From an uncultured Desulfobacteraceae bacterium (GTDB taxonomy: Bacteria > Desulfobacterota > Desulfobacteria > Desulfobacterales > UBA2174), in contig CALJLV010000083.1 in the NCBI GenBank assembly GCA_937982505.1, positions 1 through 25,078 on the forward strand: a stretch of 25,078 nucleotides of DNA, written 5' to 3'. Shown piece by piece: positions 7,665-15,512 of this stretch; positions within the stretch are counted from its first letter, which is position 1; every line of letters begins with the position of its first letter. The notes beneath the pieces were generated by a model. That model saw nothing but the letters and a program-made list of their open reading frames with translations. It did no database searches and was not told where the DNA came from. The translations under genes were made by a program, and so were the position numbers.

Positions 7665-7699
7665 CCGCTCCCGCAACGGCGGGACCCCTGCGGGAGCGG
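7665..7699. terminator. Strong hairpin after the cassette
   Basis: A perfect 11-bp inverted repeat (CCGCTCCCGCA at 7665-7675, TGCGGGAGCGG at 7689-7699) with a 13-base loop. It lies between the convergent ends of the radical SAM gene and the small minus-strand gene, so it could stop transcription from both sides. There is no T-run. Its GGGAGCGG core resembles the REP copies at 1928-1998, so it may be a related repeat. Confidence 0.6.
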
Positions 7700-7725
7700 C
7701 CTGCCCTGGCGGCCAGCGCCGACAA

Positions 7726-7980
7726 TCAGTGCGTGGTCGGCCCGGCCTCCTTTTTCCCCTCTTGTTCCTGCTGGGCCTTGCGGGCCTCCTCGATCTTTTC
7801 CTGGAGCTGTTTTCCGGCCGCCTGGAAGGATCCCGCCACCAAGCCGTAGGTCACGGCCGGGATCACCAGCTCGCCGGACTGCTGTTCGGCGCCGTCGGCC
7901 CCGGTGGCCAGACACTGGATGCGGATGACGCCGTTTCTCAACGACACGGTGCCCAGTTTCTCGATCAGAATGACGCTCAT
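7726..7980 (-). CDS. Small conserved-type hypothetical protein with a charged coiled tail
   Basis: An 84-residue protein. The ATG at 7980 has AAGGAGG nine bases upstream, an excellent site. The N-terminal half (MSVILIEKLGTVSLRNGVIR through GELVIPAVTYG) looks like a small beta-rich domain. The C-terminal third is rich in Gln, Glu and Lys (KQLQEKIEEARKAQQEQEGK) and probably helical. There is no signal peptide, membrane segment or metal motif. I recognise no function. It stands alone, convergent with the cassette and divergent from the aromatic fusion gene, and has its own promoter-like site at 8074-8101. Confidence 0.8.
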   Translation of the reverse strand: MSVILIEKLGTVSLRNGVIRIQCLATGADGAEQQSGELVIPAVTYGLVAGSFQAAGKQLQEKIEEARKAQQEQEGKKEAGPTTH

Positions 7981-8073
7981 GCCTGATTTCCTCCTTCTAT
8001 CTTGCAGGTTGCGTTGATGGGGTGTCTTGCAAAAGGCGCCGGACCGGCAAAGCGCCATGGCAAGACCGAATGC

Positions 8074-8101
8074 ATGGTACCACATACGGTACCAATGTCA
8101 A
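8074..8101 (-). promoter_or_regulatory. Sigma-70-like promoter with overlapping palindromic operator candidate
   Basis: Reading on the minus strand, TTGACA (8101-8096) is followed after 16 bases by TACCAT (8079-8074), about 90 bases before the small gene. Inside lies a perfect inverted repeat, TGGTACC-N6-GGTACCA (8075-8094), covering the spacer and part of the -10. That geometry suggests a repressor site. It could also influence the divergent fusion gene starting at 8189. The regulator is unknown. Confidence 0.55.
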
Positions 8102-8188
8102 GCGAATAATCCGGACGGGACGCCCGCCCATGCCCCTCGGTGAGGCCGGCGATGGCTGCGCCCCCCCGCACCCAAGGAGCCACCCGAA

Positions 8189-10060
8189 ATGATCCTCAAA
8201 CTGGCCGCCGATCTGTCGCCCGCCGCCAGGGCCGAGCTGCTCCGGACCCTGCGCCGGCACCACTACGACTGCCGCGCCCTGGCCGGCTTCGACCCTCCGG
8301 CCATCGGGATTCTGGGCGGGGCGGCCATCGACGAGGCCTTTCTGCGCGATCTGGAAGGAGTCGCCGGCCTGGTGCCGGTCCCAACCCCCTTCAAACTGGC
8401 CGGCCGCGCCATGCACCCGGCCGACACCCGCGTGGCGGTGGGCGATGTGGTGGTGGGGGCCGACCGCCTGACGGTCATCGCCGGACCCTGCGCCGTGGAA
8501 AGCCGCGGGCAGATCATGGCGGCCGCCGCCGCGGTGCGCCGCGCCGGGGCGGTCCTGTTTCGCGGCGGGGCCTTCAAGCCGCGCACGTCGCCCTACGCCT
8601 TCCAGGGACTGCAGGAAGAAGGCCTGCGCCTGCTGGCCGAGGTGCGCGAGGCCACCGGCATGCCGGTGGTCAGCGAGATGACCGCCACGGCCCAGGCCGA
8701 CCTGATGATGAAGTACATCGACCTGGTCCAGATCGGGGCCCGCAACATGCAGAACTTCGAGCTGCTCAAGTGCGTCGGGCGCATGGGCAAGCCGGTGCTG
8801 CTCAAGCGCGGGCTGTCGGCCACGATCCAGGAATGGCTCATGAGCGCCGAGTACATCCTTTCCGAGGGCAACCCCCGGGTGATCCTCTGCGAGCGGGGCA
8901 TCCGCACCTTCGAGCCCTACACGCGCAACACCCTGGACCTGACGGCCATCCCGGTGCTGCGCAACCTCACCCACCTGCCCATCATCATCGATCCGAGCCA
9001 CGCCACCGGGATCCGCGAAAAGGTGGCCCCCATGGCCCGGGCCGCCATCGCCGCCGGAGCCGACGGGCTGATGATCGAGGTCCATCCCGACCCCGACCGA
9101 GCCCTATCCGATGGCCCCCAGAGCCTCTATCCGGATCAGTTCGCCGGCCTGATGCGCGATCTGTACGTCATCGCGCCGGTGGTGGGCAAGCAGGTGGACT
9201 TCGGTTACCTGGACAAGGCCGCCGCCATCCGGCGCCTGGACGCCGGCGACGGGGCGCGGCGGCGAGCGGCGTTCATCGGGCGCATCGGCACCTTCAGCCA
9301 CAAGGCCTGCATGCAGTACTTCGGGGAGCGGGTCGAGGCCGTTCCAATGCACTCTTTTACCGATCTGTTCGAGGCGGTGACCGACGGACGGGCCGACTTC
9401 GGCATCGTGCCCATCGAAAACAGCCTCTCGGGCAGCATCCACCAGAACTACGACCATCTGCTGACCTACGATCTGAAGATCATCGGCGAGATCAAGCTGC
9501 GGATCGTTCACCTTCTCATGGCCCGGCCCGGCACACGCATCACGGATGTGCGCCGGGTCCTTTCCCACCCCCAGGTATTCGGCCAGTGCCTTTCGTACCT
9601 GGATCGTTTCGACTGGGAGCGGGTGGCGGTGAGCGACACGGCCGGAGCCGCCGAACGGGTGGCCGGTGGCACGGATGCGGGCGACGCGGCCATCGCCAAC
9701 CGGGTGGCCGCCGAGATTTACGGCCTCGAAATCCTGGCCGAGGGGATCGAGACCAACCCGCGCAACTACACGCGCTTCGTGGTGGTGGGCCGCCAGTCCA
9801 TCGAGGGGCGGACCCCACAAAAGTCATCCATCATCTGCGCGGCGCGCAACGAGCCCGGGGCCCTGTATGCCATCTTGCAGATCTTCGCCGAGAACCGGAT
9901 CAACATGATCAAGCTCGAATCGCGGCCCATGAGCGGCGAGCCCTGGCGCTACATGTTCTACATCGACCTGGAGGCCAATCTGGACGATCCGGGCCTGGCC
10001 CCCGTGCGCCAGGCCCTGGCCGAACGGGCCGAGTTTCTCAAGCTCCTGGGAAGCTACTGA
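8189..10060 (+). CDS. Fused DAHP synthase / prephenate dehydratase with ACT domain
   Basis: A 623-residue multidomain enzyme of aromatic amino acid synthesis. Residues 1-72 resemble the ferredoxin-like regulatory domain of type I-beta DAHP synthases. The DAHP synthase core (about 73-345) has AGPCAVES, KPRTSPYAFQG, IGARNMQNF, LLKRG and DPSHATG, with expected metal ligands Cys101, His271, Glu297 and Asp308. Prephenate dehydratase follows (about 360-535) with IGTFSHKA, VPIENSLSGS and the catalytic TRF (528-530). The ACT domain (about 545-623) has GALY and ESRP, which bind Phe in P-proteins. No chorismate mutase domain is present. ATG 8189 has AAGGAG nine bases upstream. One chain would condense PEP with erythrose-4-phosphate and also convert prephenate to phenylpyruvate, presumably with Phe feedback. 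The frame is unbroken between domains, so it is not a readthrough of two genes. Confidence 0.95.
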   Translation: MILKLAADLSPAARAELLRTLRRHHYDCRALAGFDPPAIGILGGAAIDEAFLRDLEGVAGLVPVPTPFKLAGRAMHPADTRVAVGDVVVGADRLTVIAGPCAVESRGQIMAAAAAVRRAGAVLFRGGAFKPRTSPYAFQGLQEEGLRLLAEVREATGMPVVSEMTATAQADLMMKYIDLVQIGARNMQNFELLKCVGRMGKPVLLKRGLSATIQEWLMSAEYILSEGNPRVILCERGIRTFEPYTRNTLDLTAIPVLRNLTHLPIIIDPSHATGIREKVAPMARAAIAAGADGLMIEVHPDPDRALSDGPQSLYPDQFAGLMRDLYVIAPVVGKQVDFGYLDKAAAIRRLDAGDGARRRAAFIGRIGTFSHKACMQYFGERVEAVPMHSFTDLFEAVTDGRADFGIVPIENSLSGSIHQNYDHLLTYDLKIIGEIKLRIVHLLMARPGTRITDVRRVLSHPQVFGQCLSYLDRFDWERVAVSDTAGAAERVAGGTDAGDAAIANRVAAEIYGLEILAEGIETNPRNYTRFVVVGRQSIEGRTPQKSSIICAARNEPGALYAILQIFAENRINMIKLESRPMSGEPWRYMFYIDLEANLDDPGLAPVRQALAERAEFLKLLGSY

Positions 10061-11862
10061 TCGTTGAAATGGTGCGCCCCCATCTCCAGGGTCAGCGGAT
10101 CGCCGTCGCAGAGCCGCCGGGCCAGGGCCTCGGCCCGGGGCACCTCGTAGGCCATGAAATAGCGCGCCGCAAAGATCTTGCCCGTGTAAAAATCGACATC
10201 TGCGCGGCGCGGCGCGGTTTCCAGGGCCGCCTGGGCCACCACGGCCTGGCCCAGCCATTGCCAGGCCACGGTGACGATCCCGAACAGCTCCAGGTAAAGG
10301 GTGGCGTCGGCCAGAAAGACCTCGGGCCCCTTTTCCAGGGCCAGCCCCACCAGGTGGCCGGTGGTGCGCTCCAGCACGGCCAGGGCCGCTTCGAGCCCTT
10401 CGGCCATCCCGGCCAAGGTCGCATACCCACGGGCTTGGGCCATGGTCCGGCGCATCTCGGCAGCCAGCAGCCTGAGGGCCCGCCCGTTTTCCATCACCAC
10501 CTTGCGTCCCAGCAGGTCCATTGCCTGGATCCCGGTGGTCCCCTCGTGGATGGGGTGGATGCGAATGTCGCGGAAATGCTGCTCCACCGGAAAATCCTCG
10601 CAGTACCCGTAGCCGCCGAAGCACTGGATGGCCGCGCTGGTGGCCAGAATCCCGGCCTCGGCGGGATAGGACTTGGCCACCGGGGTGAGCAGATCGAGAA
10701 GCAGGGCGCTGTCTTGCTTTTCCGGGTCGCGGCAGACCGCGGCCCGGTCCGCCAGCAGGCTGCAATACAGGATCAGGCCCAGGGCCCCTTCCACCACGGC
10801 CCGCTGGAAAAGCAGCATGCGCCGCACGTCGGCGTGTTCGATGAGGGGCACCTGGGGCTGGGCCGGGTCCTTGGCCCCCACCGGTCTGCCCTGGCGGCGC
10901 TGGCGGGCGTAGTCCAGGGCCGCGCCGTAGGCCGCCGAGGCGATGGCGGCGGCCCCCAGACCGACCCCCAGGCGGGCCTCGTTCATCATCTGGAACATCT
11001 GGCGCAGCCCGCGGTGAGCCTGGCCCACCAGATACCCGTGGCAGTCGCCCCCCTCGCCCATGGCCAGCTCCGTGATGGGGGCGCCGCGGTACCCGAGCTT
11101 GTGGTAGATGGCCGCCACCTGGATGTCGTTGGCCACCAGGGTCCCGTCGGCCGCCAGGCGCTTTTGGGGCACGATGAACAGGCTGATCCCCTTGACCCCC
11201 GCCGGGGCTCCGACCGTGCGCGCCAGCATGAGGTTGACCACATTTTCCACCCCGTCATGGTCGGCGCAGGAGATGAAGATCTTCTGGCCCCGGATCCGGT
11301 AGGTGCCGTCGGCGGCCGGCTCGGCCGTGGTGGCCAGATCGGCCAGGGAGCTGCCGGCCTCCGGTTCGGTCAGGGCCATGGTCCCCTGCCAGCGGCCGGC
11401 CAGCATGGGCGGCACCCAGGTCTCGATCTGCGATGGGGTGCCAAAGGAAAGGATCAGGTGGGCCGCGCCGGCGGTCAGTTCGGGATAGACCGAGGCTGAA
11501 TAGTTGGCCGCGGCGAAGATGAAGCGGCAGGCGTTGCCCACGGTCAAGGGGAGCTGCAGCCCGTCGTGTTCCTCGGCGAAGCTGGAGGCGATCCAGCCGC
11601 CGGCGCCGAACTCGGTCATCACCCGGCCCACCGAGGGATGGACCCGCACCCGGCCGTCCACCAGCACCGGTGCCTGTCGGTCCATCTCAGCAAAGCCGGG
11701 GGCCAGCAGGTCCCGGGCCAGCCGGTCGGCCGCCTCCAGAGTCAGGTCCACGCTCTTGCGGTGGTGCTGGGCAAAGTAGTCATGGCGGCACAGGGACGAA
11801 ACGTCCAGCACCTCGTGGAGCAAAAAGCGCAGGTTGCGTCGGGAATAGGTGCGGGCACTCAT
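10054..11862 (-). CDS. Acyl-CoA dehydrogenase, long DmdC-like type
   Basis: A 602-residue FAD enzyme that introduces a 2,3-double bond into an acyl-CoA. The length and C-terminal extra helical domain match the 3-methylmercaptopropionyl-CoA dehydrogenase-like group rather than the 380-residue short type. Flavin-site motifs are MALTEPEAGSSLADL (162-176) and CFGGYGYCEDFPVEQHFRD (414-432). The catalytic base is Glu440 in HEGTTGIQAMDLLGRK. ATG 11862 has AAGGAG six bases upstream. Its TAG (10056-10054) overlaps the 3' end of the convergent fusion gene by seven bases. It is the last gene of a five-gene minus-strand run, 27 bases after the M50 protease gene. The substrate chain cannot be told from sequence. 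Confidence 0.94.
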   Translation of the reverse strand: MSARTYSRRNLRFLLHEVLDVSSLCRHDYFAQHHRKSVDLTLEAADRLARDLLAPGFAEMDRQAPVLVDGRVRVHPSVGRVMTEFGAGGWIASSFAEEHDGLQLPLTVGNACRFIFAAANYSASVYPELTAGAAHLILSFGTPSQIETWVPPMLAGRWQGTMALTEPEAGSSLADLATTAEPAADGTYRIRGQKIFISCADHDGVENVVNLMLARTVGAPAGVKGISLFIVPQKRLAADGTLVANDIQVAAIYHKLGYRGAPITELAMGEGGDCHGYLVGQAHRGLRQMFQMMNEARLGVGLGAAAIASAAYGAALDYARQRRQGRPVGAKDPAQPQVPLIEHADVRRMLLFQRAVVEGALGLILYCSLLADRAAVCRDPEKQDSALLLDLLTPVAKSYPAEAGILATSAAIQCFGGYGYCEDFPVEQHFRDIRIHPIHEGTTGIQAMDLLGRKVVMENGRALRLLAAEMRRTMAQARGYATLAGMAEGLEAALAVLERTTGHLVGLALEKGPEVFLADATLYLELFGIVTVAWQWLGQAVVAQAALETAPRRADVDFYTGKIFAARYFMAYEVPRAEALARRLCDGDPLTLEMGAHHFNDQ

Positions 11863-11889
11863 GGGGGGCTCCTTGGGGCTGCCGGGGGC

Positions 11890-12513
11890 TCAGGGCAGCA
11901 GGCGGTTGATGGGCGCCAGGATCATCCACTGGAAAAATCGGATCACCGGGCCCAGCACGTCCAGGTAGAGAAGGCCGACGATGATGATCAGGCCGTAGCG
12001 CTCGAGGCGCAAAATGACGTTTCGGACGGCGGCGGGGGCGACGCTGAGCAACATCTTGGAGCCGTCCAGCGGCGGCAGGGGAATCAGGTTGAAGGCGGCC
12101 AGGATGATGTTGATCTGGGCGAAATAGAAGAGCAGCTTGGCCGGCAGGGCCTGGGCAGGGAGGGCAAGCCAGCGGTAGGCCAGCAGGGCCCCGAAGGCCA
12201 GCAGGGTGTTGGCGATGATCCCGGCGGCCGACACCAGCAGCATCCCCGCGCGCTGCGGATGCAGGCGGCGCAAGTTGACCGGAACGGGCTTGGCCCAGCC
12301 GAAGCCGAAGACAAAGAGCATCAGGGTCCCCATCGGATCGAGGTGCTTGAGGGGATTCAGGGTCAGCCGGCCGAAGGTCCGGGCGGTGGGATCGCCCAGC
12401 CGATCGGCCGTCCACCCATGGGCCAGTTCGTGAAAGATGACGGCGTAGAGCAGCGGAATGGCGATCAGGACGAAGGTCAACGGATCGTTGATCAGAATCT
12501 TTAACAGCCCCAT
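11890..12513 (-). CDS. Site-2-protease-type M50 membrane metalloprotease
   Basis: A 207-residue inner-membrane zinc protease family member. It shows HELAH (28-32) in the first hydrophobic region and NLIPLPPLDG (142-151), which supplies the third ligand Asp150. About five hydrophobic segments are visible and there is no PDZ domain, so it belongs to the compact group close to YwhC/Rip3-like proteins rather than RseP. ATG 12513 has AGGAG just upstream and starts 19 bases after the DUF364 stop. An in-frame ATG at 12543 would overlap that gene. The role in regulated intramembrane proteolysis is family knowledge; the target is unknown. Confidence 0.92.
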   Translation of the reverse strand: MGLLKILINDPLTFVLIAIPLLYAVIFHELAHGWTADRLGDPTARTFGRLTLNPLKHLDPMGTLMLFVFGFGWAKPVPVNLRRLHPQRAGMLLVSAAGIIANTLLAFGALLAYRWLALPAQALPAKLLFYFAQINIILAAFNLIPLPPLDGSKMLLSVAPAAVRNVILRLERYGLIIIVGLLYLDVLGPVIRFFQWMILAPINRLLP

Positions 12514-12532
12514 GGCGCTCCTGGAGACACCT

Positions 12533-13300
12533 TCAGCCCTCATCCGCCCGGCAAACGGGGTGGGCCACCTTGCGGCAATGGCCCTGGATCATCGGCGTGC
12601 CGCATCCGTGACGGATCCGGCGCAGCACCATGTCCCGATCCAGGGGAACGCTGCCGGCCAGCAGATCCACCGGCAGATGGGCGAAGGCCTCGGGCACCAT
12701 GGGCGTGCTGGGCCCGAGCACCACGGTGCGCACGGCGGGGCGGCAGCGGCCGAGAATCTCCTCGGTGGACCCGTTGAGAATCGAGGTGGCGGTGAGTACC
12801 AGCACGTCGGCCCAGTCGCCCAGCCGGTCGTAGAATTCACCGCGCTCACCGATCCGCTTGCCCGCGTCGAGAACCATCAATTGGCAGCCGCTGGCGTCGA
12901 AGCGCGCCTGCATGGGAGCGAAGTGGCCCACCATGGCCACATGGGTGCCGGACGCGATCCCCAGAGCGTCAAAGAGCCGGTCGCCGGAGCGGTCCTCGGG
13001 CATGCCGGCGGCGCGGGTCGCATTCAGGGCGTTGATCAGGGCCAGGGCCATGGAGCGGCGCAGGCGCAGCGGATGGCGGATCCAGGCCAGCAGTTCGACG
13101 GCCGGTCGGCCCTCGAAGTCCTCGTAGCCGCCCCCGCCGCCGCCACAGCAATGCCCCTCCTCGATCCAGGAATAGGCGATGCCCAGCCCCCCGTCGGAGG
13201 TGGCCACGGCGGTGTAGCCCAGACCCACCGAAACGATGTCGACGGTCACCTCTCGGGCTTTGGCTTCAAAGCACGTGTAGAGCTTTTCGATCAGTTGCAT
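12533..13300 (-). CDS. DUF364 / DUF4213 domain protein (putative metal-chelation family)
   Basis: A 255-residue cytoplasmic protein resembling the DUF364 family, with a DUF4213-like N-terminal part (from MQLIEKLY) and a Rossmann-like half. Features include GTHVAMVGHFAPM, VLDAGKRIGERGEF, WADVLVLTATSILNGSTEEIL and GPSTPMVPEAF. The family is suspected to bind or process metal complexes and is structurally related to enolase-N-like and Rossmann domains; its activity is not established. Two odd patches are a HCC followed by six glycines and YEDF (about residues 55-66) and a Cys/His-rich tail (GCGTPMIQGHCRKVAHPVC). ATG 13300 is preceded by a GGAAAGAG ribosome site. The frame stays open upstream of the start; see the 13301-13470 entry. 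Confidence 0.85.
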   Translation of the reverse strand: MQLIEKLYTCFEAKAREVTVDIVSVGLGYTAVATSDGGLGIAYSWIEEGHCCGGGGGGYEDFEGRPAVELLAWIRHPLRLRRSMALALINALNATRAAGMPEDRSGDRLFDALGIASGTHVAMVGHFAPMQARFDASGCQLMVLDAGKRIGERGEFYDRLGDWADVLVLTATSILNGSTEEILGRCRPAVRTVVLGPSTPMVPEAFAHLPVDLLAGSVPLDRDMVLRRIRHGCGTPMIQGHCRKVAHPVCRADEG

Positions 13301-13470
13301 GAATCTCTTTCCGGCATGTCGTGTTTTACACGCGGGCGCCGCCGGCATCCCGGCCCACCGGTTCCAGGCGGCACGGCTGACCTCCAGTTCCCCCGCCCCG
13401 CCGCCGGCAGCCGTCGTCACGCGCACCGCTTGCCCATCGGCCAGCCCCGGCGCGGCGGCAAAGGACCGGC
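13301..13470 (-). other. Gap with a possible molybdopterin-domain gene remnant
   Basis: There are 170 bases between the flavoprotein stop and the DUF364 start. On the minus strand, in frame with DUF364, it encodes a stretch containing PGLADGQAVRVTTAAGG followed by GELEVSRAAW. This resembles the GLADGxxVRVTSxxG strand-turn of C-terminal molybdopterin-dinucleotide-binding domains. There is no start codon with a ribosome site and too little sequence for a whole domain. It may be a decayed fragment or chance. Confidence 0.2.
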
Positions 13471-14433
13471 CTAACCCGCCAGCCGGGCCACGGTCTCCCG
13501 CGCCTCGGCCATCATGCGGTCGAACAGCTCCCGGACCGTGGGGATGTCGCGCACCAGGCCGATGCCCTGCCCGCAGGCCAGGATCCCGCAGGCGGTGTCT
13601 CCGGTGCGGTACATCTGGCGCGCCTTTTCGCCCGAGGCGGCCTGGATCAGCTCCTCCAGCCCGGCCCCGGCGTTCTCCAGTTCGATGCACTTTTCGGCCG
13701 CCGGGTTGCACCAGACCCGATGGGTGGCCCCGATGGAGCGCATCACCAGGCGGGTGTCCAGTTCGCTGGCCCCCAGCAGGGCCTGCTTGACGTTGTCGTG
13801 GATGGGGCACTCCCGGGTGGCCAGCAGCCGGGTGCCGATGATGACCGCCTCGGCCCCCAGGGCCAGAACCGCCGCCAGGCCGCGGCCGTCGGAAACCCCG
13901 CCGCCGCCGATCACCGGCAGGCTCACGGCGTCCTTGACCGTGGGCACCAGCACCAGGGTGCCGATGTCCAGCTTGCCCGTGGCCCCGCCGTTCTCGTAGC
14001 CCACCACGGTGACGATGTCGGCCCCCAGGGCTTCGATCTTCCGGGCGTAGCGCACGCCGACGCACTTGTGGATCCAGGTCATGCCGGCGGCCTTGAAGCG
14101 CCGGCTCAGGGCTTCGGGGGCCGAATGGCCCGAGGTTTCCACGATCCTGACCCCTTTTTCCTCCAGGACCCCCACATACTCGTCGTTGTCGATGGGACGC
14201 ATGGCGGGAAAGAGGTTGATGTTCACGGCAAAAGGCCGGTCGGTGAGCTCCCGGATACGGTCGATGGCCGCGGCGAACTCCCCGCGGGACGGGTAGATGG
14301 CCGAGGCCAGGATGCCCAGGCCGCCGGCGTTGGCGATGGCGGCCACGAAATCGGCGCTGCTGATGGACATCATGGTCCCGCCGACGATGGGATAGGGGAT
14401 GCCGAGCATGCGGGTGATGCGGGTTTCGAACAT
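13471..14433 (-). CDS. NAD(P)H-flavin oxidoreductase of the nitronate monooxygenase / FabK superfamily
   Basis: A 320-residue FMN-dependent TIM barrel. The N-terminus (MLGIPYPIVGGTMMSISSADFVAAIANAGGLG, read in short pieces) has the family's typical GG loop. Phosphate-binding strands are PVIGGGGVSDGRGLAAVLALGAEAVIIGTRLL. The EAGGH-type motif, where nitronate monooxygenases carry a histidine, reads ENGGA here. Classical nitronate oxidation is therefore doubtful; enoyl reductase or another flavin reaction is possible. ATG 14433 has CAGGAG six bases upstream. It lies in the minus-strand run between panE and DUF364. The frame is open upstream but has no better start. Confidence 0.88.
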   Translation of the reverse strand: MFETRITRMLGIPYPIVGGTMMSISSADFVAAIANAGGLGILASAIYPSRGEFAAAIDRIRELTDRPFAVNINLFPAMRPIDNDEYVGVLEEKGVRIVETSGHSAPEALSRRFKAAGMTWIHKCVGVRYARKIEALGADIVTVVGYENGGATGKLDIGTLVLVPTVKDAVSLPVIGGGGVSDGRGLAAVLALGAEAVIIGTRLLATRECPIHDNVKQALLGASELDTRLVMRSIGATHRVWCNPAAEKCIELENAGAGLEELIQAASGEKARQMYRTGDTACGILACGQGIGLVRDIPTVRELFDRMMAEARETVARLAG

Positions 14434-14579
14434 GGCGGACTCCTGTTTTGGATGGAAGGCTGCGGGCCGTTGCCGCAGCGCTTGGCAACCTATCAGAAAT
14501 TTGGGTGGGTGCAAAAGGAATTCTGCCGGCCCGCCGCCCTGCGGCCCAGGCCGTAGAGGGCCCCGAAGGACGGAGGGCC

Positions 14580-15512
14580 TCAGGCCGGCGCGCCCTGGCC
14601 GCCTTGCTCCAGCACCCGGATAATCTGGAACAGAACACGGTTGACCGGGGTGGGCACCCCGTAGCGCTGGCCCAGTCGGAGCACCGTGCCCGCGAAGATG
14701 TCGACCTCGGTGCGGCGGCCGGCCTCGATGTCCTGGAGCATGGAGGTCTTGCCATCCGGCGCGAGGGTCGAAAGGACCTTGAACCATCCGTCGATGTCGG
14801 TCTCGGACAGGTCGACCCCGGCCGGTCCGGCCACGGCGATGACCTCGCGCATCAGGGCGGCCATCAGGTCCCGGGCCTCGGCCCGGGTCTGGAAAACGCC
14901 GTAGGGGGCGCGCATCGCCGCCGAGGCCTGGTTGACCCCCACATTGACCATGAACTTCCACCAGAGGGCACGGATCATGTCCGGCGGGGTTTCAACGACG
15001 ATTCCGGCCCGCCCGAAGGCGTCCCGCACCCGGCCCACCCGTTCGCTGACGGTGGTGTTGTCCGCCTCGCCCAGCAGATGCCGTCCAGGCCGGCTGTAGG
15101 TCACCCGATGGCCTTCGCGCACGGCGTCGATCCCCACCGAAACGCCGTACAGGACCTTGTCCATCCCCACGGCGGCCCCGATGATCGCCTCGCTTTCGAT
15201 CCCGTTCATCACCGACAGGATCACGGTCCCGTCGCCGACGAAGGCCTTGAGCTCCGCCGCGGCCCCGGCGAGATGATGGTGCTTGAGGCCCACGATGATC
15301 AGATCGGCCGGTTCGGGGCTGTCCTCCGGAGAGGCTACCGGCAGGAGGACGGGGCGGCCGTTGACCACCAGTCCGCCGCGTTCGAGCCGCTCGCGGCGCG
15401 CGCCGCGGGCGATGAGGCGGGTGGTGAATCCTTCGGCGGCGGCGAAGCAGGCGGCAAAATAGGCGCCCATGGCGCCGGCACCGAAAATGGCGACTTGACG
15501 AATCGGGTTCAT
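14580..15512 (-). CDS. panE: 2-dehydropantoate 2-reductase (ketopantoate reductase family)
   Basis: A 310-residue NADPH-dependent enzyme. The Rossmann motif is FGAGAMGAYFA near residue 10. The catalytic lysine region is WWKFMVNVGVNQASA, and the C-terminal signature is KTSMLQDIEAGRRTEVDIFAG, as in ApbA/PanE. The reaction reduces 2-dehydropantoate to pantoate for coenzyme A synthesis, but paralogues of this family act on other 2-oxo acids, so the precise substrate is not certain. ATG 15512 is supported by the immediate Rossmann fold; the ribosome site (GGAAAG) is modest. It is the first gene of the minus-strand run, separated by 146 bases from the flavoprotein gene. Confidence 0.9.
   Translation of the reverse strand: MNPIRQVAIFGAGAMGAYFAACFAAAEGFTTRLIARGARRERLERGGLVVNGRPVLLPVASPEDSPEPADLIIVGLKHHHLAGAAAELKAFVGDGTVILSVMNGIESEAIIGAAVGMDKVLYGVSVGIDAVREGHRVTYSRPGRHLLGEADNTTVSERVGRVRDAFGRAGIVVETPPDMIRALWWKFMVNVGVNQASAAMRAPYGVFQTRAEARDLMAALMREVIAVAGPAGVDLSETDIDGWFKVLSTLAPDGKTSMLQDIEAGRRTEVDIFAGTVLRLGQRYGVPTPVNRVLFQIIRVLEQGGQGAPA

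Noticed and set aside
7634..7725. Precursor peptide for the radical SAM enzyme
   Set aside because: The short gap holds a hairpin and no start codon with a ribosome site. No short Cys- or Gly-rich frame was seen around the enzyme.
8140..11499. Plus-strand open frame of about 1,100 codons across the fusion and dehydrogenase genes
   Set aside because: It is a GC-rich shadow: Arg/Pro/Gly/His-rich translation with no domain, overlapping two well-supported genes in other frames.
13471..14961. Long minus-strand frame extending the flavoprotein gene upstream to 14961
   Set aside because: The extension is antisense to panE and reads as Arg/Gly/Pro-rich shadow sequence. ATG 14433 has a good ribosome site and begins the conserved domain.
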